Positions 8,565-16,807 of a DNA stretch of 64,000 bases are shown in pieces. The notes under the pieces are model-generated. The model did not search any database and was not told the DNA's origin. It worked only from the letters and a program-made list of their open reading frames with translations. The position numbers and the translations under genes were made by a program. How positions within the stretch are numbered: position 1 is the first letter of the stretch; each line of letters begins with the position of its first letter. The DNA comes from Tigheibacillus halophilus (GTDB lineage Bacteria > Bacillota > Bacilli > Bacillales > Amphibacillaceae), in contig NZ_JBHUIZ010000012.1 in assembly GCF_042683165.1 (NCBI RefSeq), forward strand, positions 248,001 through 312,000, in the 5' to 3' direction.

Positions 8565-9386
8565 TTGAATAAATCAGGGAAACTGGAAAAAGAAGCTATG
8601 CATGTTCTGAAGCAGACGAGCAGAACGTTTTATATACCGATCAAGTTATTGAAATCTCAGTTAAGGGAAACGGTTGCATCCGCTTATCTATGCATGCGTG
8701 CCGTGGATGAAGTGGAAGACCATGTTACCTTGGACCCGGCAGCAAAACAGCATATACTTCGTGAAACTGCTGCATTATTACAACAGGACTTTGACGAAAC
8801 TGCTTATCAGGAATTGGTTGAACCGCATCGTGAACTGCTTCCAGAGGTTACGCTGAGACTCGGCGATTGGATTGCTTTCTGTCCCTCGGGAATTGTAGAA
8901 AAGGTGAAGGAATCTACTGCAGTCATGGCCAAAGGGATGGCCGACTGGGTGGAAAGAGATTGGCAAGTGAAAACGAAGGAAGACTTGGATGATTATACAT
9001 ACTATGTCGCCGGACTTGTCGGAGTCATGCTTTCTGATATTTGGTACTGGTATGATGGTACAAAAACGGATAAACAACTGGCGATTGGTTACGGAAGAGG
9101 ACTGCAGGCTGTGAACGTATTGCGCAATAAAGACGAGGACGCTGAACGGGGTGTACGTTTCTTTCCGGATAATTGGACTAGAAATGATATGTTTGCTTAT
9201 GCAGAAGGAAATCTCCGACAGGCTGAGGAATATATTCAATCGATTCAAACCAAAAATATTCTATTATTCTGCAAAATTCCTTTAGGATTGGCCAAACGGA
9301 CTTTAAAAGCGCTGAAAAACGGAGAGGAAAAAATCTCCCGCGCAGAAGTGAATGAAACGGTGGATGATATTATTAAAAAACTGTAA
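8565..9386 (+). CDS. yisP: Squalene/phytoene synthase-family protein (YisP-like farnesyl diphosphate phosphatase)
   Basis: 273 residues of the head-to-head prenyl synthase fold. The first aspartate motif is D48-E-V-E-D52, and the second region reads NVLRNKDEDAERG (184-196), with an asparagine replacing the Asp of the classical NxLRDxxED motif. In B. subtilis the equivalent YisP hydrolyses farnesyl diphosphate to farnesol rather than making squalene. The TTG start at 8565 has GGGAGG 8 bases upstream and gives the family length; an ATG at 8535 is less likely. No other isoprenoid gene is adjacent, which favours the YisP role over carotenoid synthesis. Confidence 0.85.
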   Translation: MNKSGKLEKEAMHVLKQTSRTFYIPIKLLKSQLRETVASAYLCMRAVDEVEDHVTLDPAAKQHILRETAALLQQDFDETAYQELVEPHRELLPEVTLRLGDWIAFCPSGIVEKVKESTAVMAKGMADWVERDWQVKTKEDLDDYTYYVAGLVGVMLSDIWYWYDGTKTDKQLAIGYGRGLQAVNVLRNKDEDAERGVRFFPDNWTRNDMFAYAEGNLRQAEEYIQSIQTKNILLFCKIPLGLAKRTLKALKNGEEKISRAEVNETVDDIIKKL

Positions 9387-9493
9387 GTAAGCTATGCGTA
9401 TAGCATGCCAAAAAAATAGCAAATAACCAGAGGTGGCTAAAATAATAAAAATTCCTCACTGTTTCTTATATGGACGGAACGATCTGTCGTGAA

Positions 9494-9528
9494 AAAAGCA
9501 GTCCGATGTTTTCTAACGGACTGCTTTT
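9494..9528. terminator. Terminator between yisP and DUF4956 gene
   Basis: Stem AAAAGCAGTCCG / CGGACTGCTTTT with an 11-base loop. A TTTTTT tail on the minus strand ends the DUF4956 gene; the plus-strand tail is weaker. Confidence 0.8.
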
Positions 9529-9530
9529 GC

Positions 9531-10217
9531 TTATTCTTCATTTTCAAGATATGTGATGGATACTTTCAAATTGGCATTCTTTGTACGAATGCTGTCCAGC
9601 AATTCTTTGTCATTGGTCGTGTTTTTACTGCGAATCGCAAAGGTGTATAAAATCATCGTGCCGAGGTTGGTAGTCTCCACTTTACGCAATTTATGGCTTA
9701 AGGTGTATTCAGCAAAGATATCTTCCAGTAAATGATCGTGATTGAGATTTTCAGGAACGGTTACTTTTAAAATTTGCGTATCTTTCCCTTTTCCATATTG
9801 AAAATAATAAAGCAGAAAAAATACGGCACTGCCGAAGACAGTAAGTAAAATAGCCAGGTCGAATTGATAAAGCCCGCTTGTCATTCCGACACATAACCCA
9901 AAAAAGATATAAGCAATATCTTTTACATCTGTTACAGCACTTCTGAAGCGAATTAAAGAAAAAATCGCGAATAAACCAAATGCGACACCGGCGTTATCGC
10001 TAACAACGTTCATTACAACCGATACGATCACGCTCAACATCACGATTGTATGGACAAAAGCCTGTGAGTATCTGTCTCCAGTGAATGTAAGGGTATAGAC
10101 TTTCGTGATGGCTAAACTTAAAATGGTTGCTACAGCAAGGGCCAGCAATGTCATCCAAATACTATGCCCGCCTCCTGCGCTTTCATTTAACGAAAAAAAT
10201 TGATTAATCATATCCAT
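9531..10217 (-). CDS. DUF4956 membrane protein, partner of VTC-domain protein
   Basis: 228 residues. About four membrane helices (residues 20-145) include the conserved FGLFAIFSLIRFRSAVTDVKDIAYIFFG stretch typical of DUF4956, followed by a soluble C-terminal domain (150-228). AGGAGG lies 9 bases before the ATG. It sits 51 bases downstream of the VTC-domain gene on the same strand, a pairing seen in many bacteria. Its biochemical role is not established. By context it may anchor or channel the product of the putative polyphosphate polymerase. Confidence 0.85.
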   Translation of the reverse strand: MDMINQFFSLNESAGGGHSIWMTLLALAVATILSLAITKVYTLTFTGDRYSQAFVHTIVMLSVIVSVVMNVVSDNAGVAFGLFAIFSLIRFRSAVTDVKDIAYIFFGLCVGMTSGLYQFDLAILLTVFGSAVFFLLYYFQYGKGKDTQILKVTVPENLNHDHLLEDIFAEYTLSHKLRKVETTNLGTMILYTFAIRSKNTTNDKELLDSIRTKNANLKVSITYLENEE

Positions 10218-10268
10218 GGGTTTGTTCCTCCTAGTTGTTTCATCATTTGTTGATCAGGGTGCTTGTTT

Positions 10269-11072
10269 TTAAAACAAGGTGGACTCATACCGATCCTTTT
10301 TGCCTTCCTTGTGGACCTCGACCAAGTTGACATTTTCTTTTACGATATCAACCGGTAATTTGTCGCCTTTCAATAGTTCCATGCTTGTACAGAACTTCGA
10401 TGCACTTCGCTGTTCGCATCCAAGCGCCTGCAATATGCGTGTAAGCCACAATGGGACGGCATCAGAGACTTTCACTTCCAAAACGACCAAGTGTGGGTCG
10501 ATGAAATTGTCGCCATGTGATCCGTACTCGACAAGCAAATCATCATTGCGGCAACGCAGATTCAAGTCAAAGGTTATTCGTAAATCAGGATCAGTGATAC
10601 AGTGCATCGCATGCCGATCATAGCTTACGACCATTTCTGGCCTCAGTCCGTAAAACTTGCGGAAATAATCGATTTCTTTGAATACCTGGATATTGGAAGT
10701 TTCATAGTTTTGGAGAGGGGTGCTGGGATCTTCGTTGAGATAGCGGTATGCTTCCCGAAGCGGCAGCAGCATCCTTCGTTTGTTCACTACTTTTTCATGT
10801 TTTTGTTTCACTTCAAAAAAAGCAGTCCCCTCCAGATCTGTTTCATCATACACGCGTAAGCGGAGCTTTTGCCGGAAATTTAGTTTGTTCTTTGTTTCAA
10901 AATAGATTTTGTGGTCATCACTGTCAAAATATAGGCTAGTGACTGTATAATGGCCATCATTTCCAAACTTGTCAGGGCGCATATAAGGAGAAATCTGTCT
11001 GACTAATTCTCCGTATTGCCATCTGTCAATCAAGTATTTTTGTTCCCGTCTCCTAAATATTTCAATTGCCAT
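10269..11072 (-). CDS. VTC-domain (polyphosphate polymerase-like) protein
   Basis: 267 residues matching the catalytic tunnel domain of eukaryotic vacuolar transporter chaperone Vtc4 (triphosphate-tunnel fold). Charged strands expected for such a tunnel are visible: FRRREQKYLID near the N-terminus, KLRLRVYD, FFEVKQKHEKVVNKRR, SYDRHAM and VVLEVKV. No SPX domain is attached. AAGGAG precedes the ATG. With the downstream DUF4956 gene it forms a two-gene operon. Polyphosphate synthesis is inferred from the fold and not shown for this bacterial group. Confidence 0.82.
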   Translation of the reverse strand: MAIEIFRRREQKYLIDRWQYGELVRQISPYMRPDKFGNDGHYTVTSLYFDSDDHKIYFETKNKLNFRQKLRLRVYDETDLEGTAFFEVKQKHEKVVNKRRMLLPLREAYRYLNEDPSTPLQNYETSNIQVFKEIDYFRKFYGLRPEMVVSYDRHAMHCITDPDLRITFDLNLRCRNDDLLVEYGSHGDNFIDPHLVVLEVKVSDAVPLWLTRILQALGCEQRSASKFCTSMELLKGDKLPVDIVKENVNLVEVHKEGKKDRYESTLF

Positions 11073-11212
11073 TTTTTCATCTCCTTCTGGTGCATGTTTA
11101 CCCGTTTTTTACGATATTTCTTACGCTGCTGCATACATTATCTCTTTTGCGTATGATATTACAGTAAGAAGAACATTAGAAAGTGGTGAGAAAAGTATGT
11201 CGAGTTTCTAAT

Positions 11213-11236
11213 AAAAAAGGGAGGCATTCGCCCCCC
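11213..11236 (-). terminator. Terminator of the 63-residue membrane protein gene
   Basis: On the minus strand GGGGGGC-gaat-GCCTCCC is followed directly by TTTTTT. Confidence 0.75.
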
Positions 11237-11246
11237 TATACATCCG

Positions 11247-11438
11247 CTAACGGAAACTATTGACAAGTTTTTTGATTCCAAGCCAAATAACGGCAAGCGA
11301 AAAGATAATCATGGCGATTACACCGACCACATGAAAGAAGTTCACAACATCTGCGCCGATAAAGCTGACCGGTTCCAGTACAGTCAGTGCATAGCCTGCC
11401 ACAATACCAGCTAAATAAAGTAATGCCAGTTGATTCAT
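11247..11438 (-). CDS. Small two-helix membrane protein, unknown
   Basis: 63 residues, begins MNQLALLYLAGIVAGYAL, two hydrophobic segments (about 5-25 and 33-55), then a basic end KKLVNSFR. ATG at 11438 is chosen because AAGGAGGG lies about 8 bases before it; a longer in-frame extension lacks a site. It has its own terminator, and the gene upstream is terminated too, so it is probably a separate unit. I do not recognise the family. Confidence 0.7.
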   Translation of the reverse strand: MNQLALLYLAGIVAGYALTVLEPVSFIGADVVNFFHVVGVIAMIIFSLAVIWLGIKKLVNSFR

Positions 11439-11512
11439 ATCATCATCCCTCCTTATATTTAACTTATGGCGGAGAGGGGCTTTTGGTATGGACACCTTAT
11501 GCAGGGGAAACA

Positions 11513-11550
11513 AAAACCATTGCTGGACGAGTTGTCGGGGCAATGGTTTT
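11513..11550 (-). terminator. Terminator of the Pro/Gly-rich protein gene
   Basis: On the minus strand AAAACCATTGC and GCAATGGTTTT flank a 16-base loop, followed by TGTTT. Confidence 0.7.
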
Positions 11551-11579
11551 GCATGCATGCAGCTGTTTAAGAGACGTTT

Positions 11580-12059
11580 TTAAAAACATTGGAAGGACAC
11601 AATTTGATTCAAATCAATTCCGAAATATACCCACCTGTTATGGCGCCATCTGAAGCCGGCAATGGAATTTCTGCCGATGAATGTCGGGTAGAACCAGAAT
11701 GATTGATTATGCAGCCAGACATAAGTGAATCGGAAGCGGCACATACGTATAGCACCAGGATCTACAGCAAAGGTTTGGAAATGCGTCTGCTGCGGTACAA
11801 AAGATGGGGGCGGTGTGTTTGGCGGTCCGGCCTGCTGTCCTTGCTGGCCGTCATGAGGTCCGCCATGTTGGGACGGCGGACCCCATCCTGGAAATTGCCC
11901 GTGATTCGACATGTCTGGCCCAGGCATGCCTGGCGGGGAAGAAGGCGGTCCGAATTGTTGTCCTGGCATGTTAGGAAATGGAAAAAATCTTTCTTCACTT
12001 TCTGGAAGATATCCAGGGTAGTCGGGATATAGCGGATAGATTGGCTCCTGCTCATTCAT
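11580..12059 (-). CDS. Proline/glycine-rich protein with aromatic C-terminal module, unknown
   Basis: 159 residues in two parts. Residues 1-95 are low complexity, rich in Pro, Gly, Gln and His (tracts such as GPPSSPPGMPGPDMSNHG). Residues 103-159 are rich in Arg, Phe, Trp and Tyr (RMCRFRFTYVWLHNQSFWFY, FRWRHNRWVYFGIDL) and look like a compact conserved module. No signal peptide or membrane helix is seen. The start has an excellent AAGGAGGAG site. The composition recalls spore-surface or adhesive proteins, but that is only a guess; I do not know the family. Confidence 0.7.
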   Translation of the reverse strand: MNEQEPIYPLYPDYPGYLPESEERFFPFPNMPGQQFGPPSSPPGMPGPDMSNHGQFPGWGPPSQHGGPHDGQQGQQAGPPNTPPPSFVPQQTHFQTFAVDPGAIRMCRFRFTYVWLHNQSFWFYPTFIGRNSIAGFRWRHNRWVYFGIDLNQIVSFQCF

Positions 12060-12424
12060 TGAAAAACTCCTCCTTAAGGCAGCAAAGATAGTGTAAACCT
12101 ATCCTTACCGTATAAGCGCTACTATGCCATTCGCTCAAAACTTGGCGAAGCATGGTACATTGCTTGCTGGTAGAGATGATGCCAAATGCAGTGGCATTTT
12201 CATCAACCAGCATAAGCAATGTACAAACTTCGCCTCTGCGTGGCAACGCCAACCTGCCCCACGGGTGGGACGCAGTTTTATAGATTAGGCGTTTGCGTCT
12301 TTCTAATAATATATGGGGAAATGGTCCAAAAAGGGAATGATTTTATTAGATTGGGCTTGTGACCCAGGGAGGGAATCGTAACTTTGGAAACTAGCTTTGT
12401 TTGCACTTATCCCAATACAAAATA
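12060..12424. other. Intergenic region with a long inverted repeat
   Basis: Upstream of the Pro/Gly-rich gene. Its main content is the inverted repeat at 12144-12234. No open frame with a good start site is found; the region between 12240 and 12420 shows nothing recognisable. Confidence 0.5.
12144..12234. repeat. Imperfect inverted repeat, about 41-base arms
   Basis: Left arm 12144-12183 and right arm 12193-12234 are near reverse complements around a 9-base centre. The shared core is GTACATTGCTT / AAGCAATGTAC, with GGCGAAG / CTTCGCC at the outer ends and ATGCC / GGCAT near the centre. In RNA it would be a long hairpin in the leader of the Pro/Gly-rich gene. In DNA it resembles a miniature palindromic element. 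There is no T-run, so it is not a normal terminator. Confidence 0.65.
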
Positions 12425-12450
12425 TCGCTTAAGGAAAGTCCCTTAAGCGA
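12425..12450 (-). terminator. Terminator of prolyl oligopeptidase gene
   Basis: Nearly perfect stem TCGCTTAAGG / CCTTAAGCGA, followed on the minus strand by TATTTTGT, 10 bases past the stop codon. Confidence 0.75.
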
Positions 12451-12459
12451 CAGATCAGG

Positions 12460-14481
12460 TTATTGCAGTTCACGATCCAGAAAAGCGAAGAAGTCTGCCC
12501 ATTCCGCGATCAGTTTAGCAGTCGGTTTTCCATGCCCATGACCGGCTTTTTCTTCTACTCTAAGCACAATCGTAGTCGAAGTGTCCGCTTTCTCCAGCAA
12601 TGTCGCAGCGAATTTTTTTGCGTGTGCCGGCACAACTCTGTCGTCACTTGCAGCAGTTGCAACCAAAATTGGCGGATAATGCACACCATCTTTGACGTTA
12701 TGAAGTGGAGAATAGGCATACATGAAAGCAAACTGGTCCGGATTTTCCGCACTGCCATATTCGGGTATCCAGTACCGCCCGATAGTGAATCGATGATAGC
12801 GAAGCATATCGATTACCGGTACCCGGCAAACGACCGCGCCATATAATTCCGGGCGCTGTACCATGCAGGCAGCAACCAGCAGGCCGCCATTAGATCCGCC
12901 CATAATGGAAAGCTTCTCCTTCCGGGTGTATTTTTCATTGATGAGATATTCTCCTGCAGCAATGAAGTCGTCAAAGACATTTTGTTTATTTGCTAGCATG
13001 CCCGCTCGGTGCCAAGATTCACCGTACTCATTGCCGCCGCGCAATACAGCAACAGCATAGATTCCGCCTTTTTCCAGCCATCTGAGGATTGCTGGATTAA
13101 AAGAAGGGGTCACGTTGACACTGAAGCCGCCATACCCATATAGAATGACAGGGTTTTCTCCATCCTGCCGGCTGTCTTTCCGCTTTGTGATGAACATTGG
13201 TGCTTTAGTTCCATCTTTCGATGTATAAAATACTTGCTTTGTCTCGAATGCCGATACGTCTATAGGCAGCTCAGCAGCTTTATACACCGCTAGTTTTTGT
13301 TCGGATGGGTAATACTGATAAATCACAGCTGGATCCAAAAAAGAGGTGATGCCGATATAAACGAGTGGATGTTCTTTGTCACAGCTGATTCCTGTCAGTG
13401 AGCCGTAAGATGGCAGTTCAATTTCGTTTTGAAAACTACCATCGAGCTGATGAACGTACAGTTGATGGTAAGCATCACGAAGATAGGCAAGTATGAACGT
13501 ATCTTTCAAAAATACGGCACCGTCCAGTACATCATCCTTTTCCGGAATGATTTCCCGCCAATTTTGCTCGGCAGGGTTGTGCAGGTCGACGGCAATGAGA
13601 CGGCGGTTCGGAGCTTCTTTGCTTGTCAGAAAATAAAAGATATGATGCTTGTTGGTAACATACAGGTATTCTGCATCCTGTCTGTCGAATATAGGGAAAA
13701 AATCACCGTTCTCCTCGAGAGATTTGAGATAGATGCAGTTTTCTGCTGCAGTTCCAAGAAAACCTGTCAGGCCAAGGTATTTTTTATCTTCTGTAATGAA
13801 CGGCGAAAACATCAGTTCTTTGTCTTCAAGATGCTCATAAATCAATGTATCTTCAGCCTGAATATCCCCCATCCGGTGATAATATACCCTTTGGTAGTTG
13901 CTTTCATCCTGCTGGCTGACACTCCCTGGTGCAGGGAAACGGCTATAATAAAAACCACTGTTATCGGGAGCCCAAGCTATGTTTGTGAACTTGATATACT
14001 GCAGATGGTCAATGGTATCTTCCCCCGTTTGCAGATCCCGGATATGTATATCCTGCCAGTCACTGCCATTTGCTGAGGCAGCATACGCGATATATTTCGC
14101 ATCATGGCTGATGGAAAAATTAGATAAAGAAACAGTGCCATCTGTGCTGAAGGAATTGGGATCAATGGCAATGGCGGGTTCTTTCCCATCTTCTTGCATA
14201 TATAGGACAGCCTGGTTTTGCACGCCATCATTCTTTTGGAAAAACAAGCAATCTTTGACCCGTTCCGGAACGAAATATTTCGGAAAGTTCCACAGTTCTT
14301 CAAGCCGTTTACGGTCTGCTTCTTTCGTAGTGCACTCCGAGAAATATTGCTGACAGTCTGCTTTCATCTTCTCTGTCCATTCCAATGTCTCTGCAGAATC
14401 CGTATCTTCCAGCCAGCGATAGGGATCGGCTACCATGGTCCCGTGAAAATTATCAACCACTTTTGTTCTATGTTGCAGCAT
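12460..14481 (-). CDS. Prolyl oligopeptidase family serine peptidase (S9A)
   Basis: 673 residues, the usual size for a prolyl endopeptidase, with no signal peptide, so cytosolic. The N-terminus (DPYRWLEDTDSAETLEW) is the classic lid-proximal motif; a seven-bladed propeller follows (about 70-400). The C-terminal alpha/beta-hydrolase domain carries the triad: Ser about 530 in GGSNGGLL, Asp about 613 in ASDDRVVP and His about 648 in AGHGHGKPT. It should cut after proline in short peptides. ATG at 14481 has AAAGGAG 9 bases upstream. Divergent from the kinase-like gene at 14622. Confidence 0.93.
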   Translation of the reverse strand: MLQHRTKVVDNFHGTMVADPYRWLEDTDSAETLEWTEKMKADCQQYFSECTTKEADRKRLEELWNFPKYFVPERVKDCLFFQKNDGVQNQAVLYMQEDGKEPAIAIDPNSFSTDGTVSLSNFSISHDAKYIAYAASANGSDWQDIHIRDLQTGEDTIDHLQYIKFTNIAWAPDNSGFYYSRFPAPGSVSQQDESNYQRVYYHRMGDIQAEDTLIYEHLEDKELMFSPFITEDKKYLGLTGFLGTAAENCIYLKSLEENGDFFPIFDRQDAEYLYVTNKHHIFYFLTSKEAPNRRLIAVDLHNPAEQNWREIIPEKDDVLDGAVFLKDTFILAYLRDAYHQLYVHQLDGSFQNEIELPSYGSLTGISCDKEHPLVYIGITSFLDPAVIYQYYPSEQKLAVYKAAELPIDVSAFETKQVFYTSKDGTKAPMFITKRKDSRQDGENPVILYGYGGFSVNVTPSFNPAILRWLEKGGIYAVAVLRGGNEYGESWHRAGMLANKQNVFDDFIAAGEYLINEKYTRKEKLSIMGGSNGGLLVAACMVQRPELYGAVVCRVPVIDMLRYHRFTIGRYWIPEYGSAENPDQFAFMYAYSPLHNVKDGVHYPPILVATAASDDRVVPAHAKKFAATLLEKADTSTTIVLRVEEKAGHGHGKPTAKLIAEWADFFAFLDRELQ

Positions 14482-14621
14482 ACAACCTCACTCCTTTCTT
14501 GTCGGCCATTTTACAAATGAGGTGAAAACTATGATAGACTTCCGTTATAAGAAAATACTGTCTATTGATAACTATTGTAGCATGTTCGCAGGGAAATTGC
14601 TTTTACAAAGGGGAGATAAAT

Positions 14622-15539
14622 TTGCAAGAAGAACTTGAAGGCCTGGTATCGCAGATGGTACCCAGGACGGAGGTCCTGGGTACCTCTAAATTGAAGGGAG
14701 GGATTTCTTCTTTTGTTTGCAGGGTGACGATCAAGCAAGAAGAACAACGAAAGCAGATCATCATCCGGGTGATAGATAATTTGGAGTGGCTGGAAGAAGA
14801 ACCCGATATAATCACTCATGAAAAAGCTGCATTAAAGCAAGCAGAAAACATTACAGTTGCAACACCTTCATATATAGCTTCGGATGATACAGGGCGGTTT
14901 TACCGTTATCCCACATTGTTGATGACAGAGGTACCGGGGAAAGTCATCCTCGTGCCTGAGAACAAAAACAGATGGACAGACGGCCTGGCCAAAGCACTTC
15001 ATGCTATACATCATACGTCGATTTCTAATTTCAACTGGGCGTACTACCCATATCAATCAATAATGGAAATGGAAACACCTTCATGGAGCAATATGCCTAA
15101 TATCTGGGAAAACCTATTTGATTATATGAGACGGCGGCCCAGTCCACCATTTAAGCCCACTTTTATTCATCGCGACTTTCACCCGAATAACGTGCTATGG
15201 GAAAATGGACAAGTCAGTGGTGTCGTTGATTGGGTGAATGCTTGTATGGGGCCTGCAGGAATCGATATTGGCCATTGCCGCTGGAATCTGGCAATGCTCT
15301 ATGGCCAAGAAGCGGCTGAGGATTTTCTGAGATCCTATAAGCAATACGCAGGGAAGAACTGGCGGTATGATGTTTATTGGGATTTGCGCAGTCTGCTGGA
15401 TGTGCTGGAAGATCCGCTTACAGTTTATGCAGGCTGGAAAGAATTGGGGGTAGATTGGCTCACGCCAAAACTTATGGGCGAGCGGATGGATGATTATGCC
15501 AAACATTTGATAAAGAAAATTCCTGATTCATCTCGCTGA
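14622..15539 (+). CDS. APH-fold phosphotransferase (aminoglycoside phosphotransferase family)
   Basis: 305 residues of the APH/choline-kinase fold. Landmarks are the catalytic loop HRDFHPNNVLW (Asp about 185) and the metal-binding VVDWVNACMGP (Asp about 203). A TTG start at 14622 is chosen because GGGGAG lies 6-7 bases upstream; further upstream the frame has no site. The substrate is unknown: this large family phosphorylates aminoglycosides, sugars, amines or peptides, and most chromosomal members in Bacillaceae are not resistance genes. It converges on the PAP2-type gene across a shared terminator. Confidence 0.82.
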   Translation: MQEELEGLVSQMVPRTEVLGTSKLKGGISSFVCRVTIKQEEQRKQIIIRVIDNLEWLEEEPDIITHEKAALKQAENITVATPSYIASDDTGRFYRYPTLLMTEVPGKVILVPENKNRWTDGLAKALHAIHHTSISNFNWAYYPYQSIMEMETPSWSNMPNIWENLFDYMRRRPSPPFKPTFIHRDFHPNNVLWENGQVSGVVDWVNACMGPAGIDIGHCRWNLAMLYGQEAAEDFLRSYKQYAGKNWRYDVYWDLRSLLDVLEDPLTVYAGWKELGVDWLTPKLMGERMDDYAKHLIKKIPDSSR

Positions 15540-15556
15540 CCATCAGCATAAAACGC

Positions 15557-15596
15557 TAAAATGACCAGGTGTGCTGGTGTGCACCTGGCCATTTTA
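15557..15596. terminator. Shared terminator of convergent genes
   Basis: Stem AAAATGACCAGGTG / CACCTGGCCATTTT with a 10-base loop. The A-rich and T-rich ends allow use in both directions. Confidence 0.75.
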
Positions 15597-15631
15597 ACGA
15601 TGAAGTCCGTGGGAAATTTTGTTGGTTTTTG

Positions 15632-16324
15632 TCATTTCTCTGATTTCATATATTGTACAGATGTTTTACCTTTGACTTTCTTTTTCCATGCCATGTTTTT
15701 ATTTTGCGCTCTTACGAAGCTTCTCATGCTGAATACGATGGAAAGCAAACTATATATAACCGAAACGATCAACATAGACGCTGCGACATCCAAAAACACA
15801 TGCTGTTTTGTGAACAAGGTGGAAAGAATAATCAAGGTTCCAAGGACATGAATGACAATGGTGTGAAACAAATGTTTATTCCTTACTTGGATAGATGCGA
15901 GCATCACAGCATAAGTAGTCAGTACATGAATGCTTGGAAAGCAGTTGTATGGATTATCTTTCTCATATATTTGTTGCAGCATTAACGTGAAAAGACCGTT
16001 ACCGTGCAATTCGGGTCTCGTCACAGTGGTTTGGAACAAATAATAGCAAGTGAAACAAAGTATTTCACCAACAGCAATCGTGGCCACCGTGAAGAAATAA
16101 ACTTTTGTGTTCTTGAAGCAATAATAAACCAAATAGAAAAAAACGAACCCATACCAAAGGATATATGGGATAACAAACCCGGGGATCACTGGAATATAAT
16201 TATCGGCAAATGTCTTTAGTTCAGTCGCTGTTCCTACGTGATCATTAAGGTAATTATAGATCACAGCAAAAACAGGGAAAATCAATAACAAAAATAAGCT
16301 CAGTATTTTTCGTTTGGTAGTCAC
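15632..16324 (-). CDS. PAP2-superfamily membrane phosphatase/phosphotransferase
   Basis: 230 residues with about six membrane helices. The PAP2 signature is split as NCFPSIHVLTTYA (about 122-134) and TKQHVFLDVAAS (about 170), i.e. the PSxH and KxHxxxD parts with the catalytic histidines. This matches the PAP2_3 / inositolphosphotransferase-like subgroup rather than B. subtilis BcrC. It probably dephosphorylates or transfers from a lipid phosphate at the outer membrane face. The start is GTG at 16324 with AAGGAG 8 bases before it. The C-terminus is strongly basic. Confidence 0.83.
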   Translation of the reverse strand: MTTKRKILSLFLLLIFPVFAVIYNYLNDHVGTATELKTFADNYIPVIPGFVIPYILWYGFVFFYLVYYCFKNTKVYFFTVATIAVGEILCFTCYYLFQTTVTRPELHGNGLFTLMLQQIYEKDNPYNCFPSIHVLTTYAVMLASIQVRNKHLFHTIVIHVLGTLIILSTLFTKQHVFLDVAASMLIVSVIYSLLSIVFSMRSFVRAQNKNMAWKKKVKGKTSVQYMKSEK

Positions 16325-16427
16325 TTTATTTACTCCTTGCAGTAAGTCTTTATATATATATCTACCCCAAATATGCGTTTTTTTATCAGACCATGGTAAC
16401 AGATGGCATTCATGTCAGACTAAAAAT

Positions 16428-16478
16428 AAAAAAACGCTCTAACCAATGATGTGATAGCACCTGTCAAAGCGTTTTTTA
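16428..16478 (-). terminator. Terminator downstream of tRNA-Ala
   Basis: On the minus strand AAAAAACGCT and AGCGTTTTTT flank a 30-base loop that itself can fold, followed by a T-run. It lies a few bases past the tRNA 3' end. Confidence 0.65.
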
Positions 16479-16484
16479 AAATGA

Positions 16485-16557
16485 TGGAGCATACGGGGCT
16501 CGAACCCGTGACCTCTTGCATGCCATGCAAGCACTCTCCCAGCTGAGCTAATGCCCC
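16485..16557 (-). tRNA. tRNA-Ala(GGC)
   Basis: 73 bases read on the minus strand, starting GGGGCATTAGCTCAGCTGGG. The anticodon stem CTTGC/GCAAG holds the loop ATGGCAT with anticodon GGC, decoding GCC/GCU. The T-arm GGGTTCGAGCCCC is normal. The acceptor pairs GGGGCAT with ATGCTCC; A73 is present and CCA is not encoded. Confidence 0.96.
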
Positions 16558-16644
16558 AAATATATGCGGAACATCATTATTATATACTTGTTGGCTGCTA
16601 TTTTCAAGCTGTTTTTCATAGCAAGGAATGATAGTACTAAAAAG

Positions 16645-16694
16645 ATCAGACCGAGGCGTAAATTTCCCGCCGTAGAACAGTTTACCGGTCTGAT
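16645..16694 (-). terminator. Terminator of the YeiH-type gene
   Basis: On the minus strand ATCAGACCGGTAAA pairs with TTTACGCCTCGGTCTGAT (one bulge), followed by CTTTTT. Confidence 0.65.
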
Positions 16695-16807
16695 GAGTAT
16701 ATGGCTAGATGATCATCGGGTATTTTTTTAGAAATCAGCAACAGGATATGAGATTGATGCAAAGCCCAGTGCTGCGATGTCTATCGGTGTAAGACGATAC
16801 AGCGGTA

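Noticed and set aside
8565..9386. Carotenoid or squalene biosynthesis cluster
   Set aside because: Only one prenyl-synthase-fold gene is present, with no desaturase, cyclase or glycosyltransferase nearby; YisP-like is the simpler reading.
12052..12252. 66-codon minus-strand frame upstream of the Pro/Gly-rich gene
   Set aside because: It consists mostly of the inverted repeat at 12144-12234, overlaps the next gene's start and its frame has no ribosome site.
14622..15539. Aminoglycoside resistance gene
   Set aside because: The APH fold is clear, but the sequence does not match a known resistance enzyme by eye and sits in a normal chromosomal setting with native-like codon use.
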